DNA of 64,000 nucleotides, from contig JAUTXW010002106.1 of assembly GCA_030620095.1 (NCBI GenBank), positions 62,001 to 126,000 on the forward strand, read 5' to 3'. Numbering within the stretch: the first letter of the stretch is position 1; every line of letters begins with the position of its first letter. This DNA comes from Kuschelorhynchus macadamiae (lineage: Eukaryota > Arthropoda > Insecta > Coleoptera > Curculionidae). The position numbers and the translations under genes are program-made. Below the pieces are notes generated by a model that ran no database searches, was not told the DNA's origin, and saw only the letters and a list, made by a program, of their open reading frames with translations. Shown piece by piece: positions 59,291 through 64,000 of the stretch.

Positions 59291-61587
59291 CCGAACAATT
59301 TATTTTCCCGTTTAACTATTGCGTATGATCGTACTATAAATAATTCCCAGTAGTTCAGACATGGATCAAAACATTTTATACAAAAAATAAAAGTAAAATA
59401 ATTGACTTTTCATATTTCAAAACTGGAAAAAAAGTCGTCTAATATGTCATTTTCATGACTATTCCCAAAGTAGCGAATTTCTTTTCTGGTAAGGTACAGT
59501 AAAAGACATATTCTTCGGTTAAGGAAAAAGAGAGAAGAAATTGAAATTAAATTTCTACGTTAATGGTTATCGGGTAAACTAGCAGGTTAACTAGAAGTGT
59601 TTATTCAGATACCAAGTTCTTTTGCTACATCTGTTTTGCCTGAGTTAAATATTATTGTTAGAAATAGTAATTTAAATTTAGTTTAGTTATAGGTTTTTAT
59701 ACTTTCAATATTATTTACTTCTGAAAATTAAAAAGTAAAAGTAGAACAATATGCCGAGAAATTAAGCAAACATATGTAAATAACTTTGGAAGGAAAATAA
59801 ACTGGTGGATCGGGCGGCGGCTGTTCCCAACCGGCGATGCCAAAAAACTTTGTCGTCCGAAGCATATGCGGCGCCGCGCGCCGGTGGGATTTGTGTAAGG
59901 GGGTGTTTTTGTCGTCATGTCAGAACGTACTTTTTAGCTTTCGCTATATCTCGGGAAAGGTCTCAGATGAGGTTTTGAAATTTGGTACGTCTTTAGTGCA
60001 CATTTGAGGCTCTGGAATGGTATCAAACAGATTTTAGTATCATTTTCGATTTTAGGTTAATTAAGGGCAAGAGCCAAAAAACTTAAAATATTAATTTGAA
60101 ATTCTCAGCAAACGTTCCTTTCTGCTCAGCAAAGGTCAATTGAGGACCTCTGGTTTAAACTTTCAATAATGGCAAATAATAATCTGAAGGAGCATAGATA
60201 CGAGAAGAAATTTTGATTGGATTTTGTCTGTCAATGTCTGAGGAGGCTACGGTTACCTCAGCGTGTTTAAAATATTCCATTTTTATTTTTTTTTCTTATT
60301 TTCAAGCTGACGTTCGCTAAATTATTGAAAAATACCATAAAGCAAAAATAATGAGAAAGCAAAGGGGTACAAAAACTTGGACACCTATCTTGGACCCAAC
60401 TACACACAAGCGCTTTGCTGATCTGATCCGAAAAAGGTAGCACTTATGTTAAATGAATATTGGCAATTAAGCAAAGAGTATCACTTATGTTAAATGAATA
60501 TTGGCATTTGAGGTTTATAGGAAATGTTAACAAATTTTCTTAAAGAGATCTTACTAAATTGTGGAAAGTATTGCACCTTACACTGTGGCTACCGCCCTAA
60601 AAACATCCATATTTTTATCCTGCCAATCTCAAGAACATCCAAAGAAACGTTTTTGAAGCTCTATAGTTAAATAAAATGTATTTAAATATATACTCATTCT
60701 CCTCTGACGGCAATAGTTACGTTTTATCTAAGACAACTTGATACTTTAGAGATTTTTGATTTTGCCAAAAAATGGCAGTTTAGTGCAAATTTTTTCCAAT
60801 TAGATTTCCTCCTCTTTTGTCACGTCGTAGAAACAAACAGTAAATTGTAAAGTTTTAGAAAATACATTGAAGTTTTTGAACCTGTGTTGTTTTGTGTAAA
60901 AAGAGTAAATAAATTATAAATAAGTAAATAAAATCGTAGGTAACTGTTTTAGTTTTTATCCGGTAGGATTTGTTTAATTTTTTTGCAAGTTAGTAATTTT
61001 TTTATTTAAACATTTCGCTTCAAACTTTAAACACAGTTTTATACTTTCTTTCCTTCTCATTCTTTTTGTCTTATAATATTTTGAAACAAAATAATTATTT
61101 AACGAACGATACAAAAAAATCAGAAATAAATAAATTAAAAAATTGATTTTTTTAAATACGCTGCGCTGTCTGCTTAGACTTTTTAAAGATAAACCAAATA
61201 AGAATTGTTTCTCGTATCTACGCTCTTTCAGAATCTTTCTTGCCTTTGTCGAAAACTTGGACCGTGTAGGCAACAGAGGGTGTTCAATAAGTGACTCTTG
61301 TTTCTGACCTAAAAAGAGGTTCAAAACTAAAAAAAAAATGTTCTCTAAATTTCCAACCCTCTTATTTTAAATAGGGTTTCTGAGAATTTCAAATTAATAT
61401 TTCATTTTCTTCGACAGTTATCCAAAAAACCGAAAATGAAAATTTGTTTGATACCGTTCGAGAGTCCCAAGTGTGCTCTAAAGACCTATCCAACATCAAA
61501 TGTCTATATAGAACGGAAACTTTCACGGTTTTGGTCAATTAACAAATTATGGTTCTTGGAATTAGACCCTGTCAAATTGGAATTACT

Positions 61588-61631
61588 ATCCGACATATCG
61601 CTTTCGAATTGCACGAGGCATCTTCAGGGAT
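61588..61631 (-). ncRNA. Degenerate hammerhead-like motif in PLE left repeat
   Basis: Inverted counterpart of the motif at 63751. ATCC, CTGAAGA, GTC and GGAT remain, but the essential GAAAC has become GATAT, so catalysis is not expected. Confidence 0.35.
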
Positions 61632-61699
61632 CTTTACTCCACGAGATCTGAACACTGAATGAGCTCGAAGAGATTCAGGCGGGCTTTTATACCCGGACA

Positions 61700-63690
61700 A
61701 CATTACCAACGCACAGGCAGAAAAAATCTATCAAGAAGTTACACTTAAGCAACAAAAGAAGTTTGAAGCCCTCCTGAACAGAAAAAATCCAGTGAAACTT
61801 CCGCAGAAGACAGTTATCAACCTGTCATCGAAGCCGCTATCCGAAGCAGAACTTTCCGTCCTTTCCAAGGGCTAAAACTTCGCAATAGCACTGAGTAGCA
61901 TTCCCGTAGAAGACATAGTATCTTCTGTTGAAGCAGTAATCAGAAGATTACCAGTGGAACAAGCCGATGAAGTCAGATATGAGACAGCGAAGATCATTAA
62001 AAACTCAAAACCACAGAAGTCGAACCTCTCCCCAGCCGAAAAAACAGCAATGAAGACCTTAAACGAAGACGCAAACATTCTGGTACTTCCAGCAGATAAA
62101 AGTAACGCCACAGTGGTCATGGACAGAACAGAATATGTGGAAAAGGTTACTCAACTTTTGGACGACAACACCTATAAGGTTACGCAGGCAGACCCCACAA
62201 GTAGAATAGAAAGACGCATTACCAATTTAATCAACACATCCAGTCTACCACCAGCGGAGAAAAAATCACTAAAACCAAGCAGCTCCCAGGTTCTACGGTC
62301 TTCCGAAGATACACAAGGACAACGTACCACTTCGACCGATCGTCAGTGCAATAGACTCGCCCACATACAAACTAGGTAAATATCTTTCAAATTTTCTTAA
62401 TCCATTTACTGGAAAAACAGATTCTTTTATTAAAAACTCTGCACATTTCGTGGAAAAACTCAAGACAATCCAGTTGGATCCCGAAAATATTTTGGTCAGT
62501 TTCGATGTAGAATCAGTTTACACAAATGTTCCTGTCAACGACTCAATTTCCATTATATCAGACATACTGGATAATAATAATCGTGATAAGAACTTAATAG
62601 ATCTAGTGGAAGCTTGTCTTACATCTACTTATTTAATTTTTCAAGGAAATTTTTATGAACAAACTTCAGGGGTAGCTATGGGATCTCCTCTATCACCTGT
62701 GGTAGCGAATATCTTTATGGAAGCCTTTGAGGATATTGCTCTAACATCCGCTCCACTAAAACCGAAGCACTGATTTAGATATGTAGATGATACTTTTGTT
62801 GTTTGGCCTCATGGACAGGATAATCTCCTCATATTTCTGGACCACCTTAATCAGCAACATCATAATATCAAATTCACGATGGAAATTGAATCTAATGGAA
62901 CAGTTCTCTTTCTAGATGTATGTGTTCAAAGGAAGGAAAATGGTACATTAGGACATTCTGTGTATAGAAAACCGACGCATACAAATAGATACTTAAACGC
63001 AAATTCTCATCATCATCCAGCACAAAAGAAATCGGTTATTAACTCACTAGTATTCAGAGCTATTTCGATTTCTGATCAAGATTCTTTAACATCGAAACTG
63101 ACCGAAGTTCTCAGAGGGAATGACTATTGCACTGAAGATATTACGCGTTCAATTAAAAGACATAGTAAACCAACTCCGCCAAAGGAGAATGATAAAGAGC
63201 CACCATTGTGTTGTTCTTCCCTACATACATGGCACTACAGACAAAATAGGACGATTACTTCGGCGGTCCAGCATACGTATAATCTTCAATGCACATAAGA
63301 AGATTGGTCAATGCTTGCGATCCCCGAAAAATCTTGTACCTTTCCAAACAGAAGGAGTATATAAAATTCCTTGCTCCTGTGGAGAAGTGTATGTAGGAGA
63401 AACAGGACGCTCAATATCAACTAGACTTAAGAAACATGAACGATGTATTAAAAAGAAACAAATTGTTCAATCTGCTGTAGCTGAACACCAGCATAACACT
63501 GGCTATTTCATAAATGTAAAGGAAACCAAGGTACTAGCATCGGTTCCAGGTTTTTATAAACGAAAAGTTAGAGAATCTATTGAAATATTTAAACATACAA
63601 AAAATTTCAATAGAGATACGGGTTACGGTCTACATCACACCTGGAAACCGATCTTAACACAGGGTCACGGTTCGGCGAGCACAAGTCGGG
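61700..63690 (+). pseudogene. Penelope-type RT plus GIY-YIG nuclease, frameshifted
   Basis: N-terminal part 61800-62280: NLSSKPLSEAELSVLSKG, then a stop (61873), ILVLPADKSNATVVMDR. Frame change near 62285, then RFYGLPKIHKDN, LRPIVSAIDSPTYKLGKYLS (62296-62400), SFDVESVYTNVP (motif A, ~62499), SGVAMGSPLSPVVANIFMEA (motif B), stop at 62771, FRYVDDTFVVW (motif C, 62774-62806), LFLDVCV, YRKPTHTNRYLN. Second frame change near 63200-63300, then VYKIPCSCGEVYVGETGRSI with STRLKKHERC (63357-63450), the GIY-YIG nuclease with its Cys pair and catalytic Arg, ending DTGYGLHHTWKPI. All catalytic motifs are intact; only two frameshifts and two stops separate it from a full protein, so it is a young dead copy. 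Confidence 0.92.
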
Positions 63691-63750
63691 TATAAAAGCC
63701 CGCCTGAATCTCTTCGAGCTCATTCAGTGTTCAGATCTCGTGAAGTAAAG

Positions 63751-63793
63751 ATCCCTGAAGATGCCTCGTGCAATCGAAGGCGAAACGTCGGAT
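63751..63793 (+). ncRNA. Hammerhead-ribozyme-like motif in PLE right repeat
   Basis: ATCC (63751-63754), CTGAAGA (63755-63761), stem-loop GCCT...AGGC (63763-63781), GAAAC (63782-63786), GTC (63787-63789), GGAT (63790-63793). ATCC/GGAT pairs as stem I, GCCT/AGGC as stem II, and self-complementary ACGT may act as stem III in a dimer; cleavage would follow GTC. Known: PLE terminal repeats often encode hammerheads with a very short stem III. The extra T at 63762 is unusual. Not folded or tested. Confidence 0.45.
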
Positions 63794-64000
63794 AGTAATT
63801 CCAATCTGACACGGTCTAATCCCAAGAACCATAATTTTTTAATCAAATGTCTATCTGTAATCGTTCCCAAGAAATAACGACCGAATTGTACAAAGTAGGT
63901 TATGGCACGACGACGTCACTCTTATACAAATCCCACCAGTACAAACATCGGAAGACCAAGCTTTCCTGGCATCTACTAATAGTAATCTATTACTTCATAC

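Larger units (their letters stand above)
61508..63841 (+). mobile_element. Penelope-like element copy 2, with 13-bp TSD
   Basis: 2334 bp. ATCAAATGTCTAT lies on both sides (61495-61507, 63842-63854). The ends are inverted repeats: 61508-61695 and 63687-63841, matching over ~150 bp (CGGGTATAAAAGCCCGCCTG, GATCTCGTG, GGTTCTTGG borders). Between them lies a PLE protein gene in three frames. Terminal repeats in inverted orientation are known in Penelope-type elements. The element is inserted into the right arm of a foldback repeat, so it is the younger of the two. Confidence 0.93.
54872..64000. other. Sequence upstream of the first visible CASK exon
   Basis: By position this is CASK intron. It contains a gypsy remnant (56650-58660), a repeat with nuclear-receptor-like half-sites (58700-59220), a C run at 59276-59290, a long foldback element (about 59835-64000) and a PLE (61508-63841). 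No CASK PDZ exon was found on the minus strand. 54872-56640 shows only a small hairpin at 55729-55766. Confidence 0.65.
59835..64000. mobile_element. Long foldback element, right arm split by a PLE
   Basis: Left arm about 59835-60220. The right arm (reverse complement) runs 61190-61507 and resumes at 63855 to at least 63965 after the PLE. Shared blocks include AATATTAATTTGAAATTCTC (60090 region and 61390), TAGATACGAGAA, GGTATCAAACA, GTCTTTAG.GCACA, GGTGGGATTTGT.TAAG and GATGCCA. The inner part, 60220-61190, is unique; it includes minus-strand open frame 60974-61324 with no known domain. The G+C-rich left end at 59810-59890 opens MTTKTPPYTNPTGARRR on the minus strand (59715-59918), also unassigned. 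The outer ends are not both visible, so the total length is unknown. Confidence 0.7.

Noticed and set aside
59715..59918. Minus-strand 67-codon frame as a possible CASK PDZ exon
   Set aside because: No PDZ motifs, no matching splice borders, and the sequence is repeated in inverted form at 63900-63965.

Overview
This is an AT-rich, intron- and repeat-dominated eukaryotic window from an arthropod, most likely an insect. I lean towards a beetle, but only weakly. One host gene is visible: the 3' half of CASK (CaMK-type membrane-associated guanylate kinase scaffold; Drosophila CASK/CAMGUK) on the minus strand. Eight coding exons between 54871 and 5754 join without a frame break, each with AG/GT splice borders. 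They encode about 336 residues: end of PDZ, SH3, hook segment, guanylate-kinase-like (GK) domain and the C-terminal PVSWVY-stop. The PDZ start, L27 and kinase-like domains and the promoter lie beyond position 64000. Introns range from 124 bp to about 19.1 kb.

Everything else recognisable is transposon-derived and sits in the CASK introns or flanks. 1-5.7 kb (downstream of the stop): a Penelope-like terminal foldback and a mariner fragment. 5.9-13.6 kb intron: palindromic MITEs and a (TA)n array. 14.5-25.3 kb intron: a Penelope-like element (PLE) split by an internally deleted Jockey-like LINE, a broken hAT transposase gene, and a broken pogo/Tigger-like element with clear terminal inverted repeats. 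25.4-28.3 kb intron: a broken mariner. 28.5-47.6 kb intron: MITEs, a transposase C-terminal fragment, four (TA)n arrays (one about 340 bp) plus a fifth at 45.7 kb, a repeat cluster with GACAGACA tracts, a split direct repeat, and two non-autonomous hAT elements, one inserted in a LINE fragment. 47.9-54.8 kb intron: a large inverted-repeat cluster and tandem duplications. 54.9-64 kb: a decayed Ty3/gypsy pol, a long foldback element, and the best preserved PLE (reverse transcriptase plus GIY-YIG nuclease) inserted in that foldback with a 13-bp target duplication.

The most interesting signals are: compact hammerhead-ribozyme-like motifs in the PLE terminal repeats; similar core-hairpin-GAAA motifs beside three of the six (TA)n arrays; several insertions datable relative to one another by target duplications; and a roughly 1.5 kb head-to-head inverted cluster built from the same unit as a second cluster 14 kb away. 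No intact mobile-element gene, intact tRNA, rRNA or CRISPR array was seen. All readings are by eye; no alignment or folding was run.
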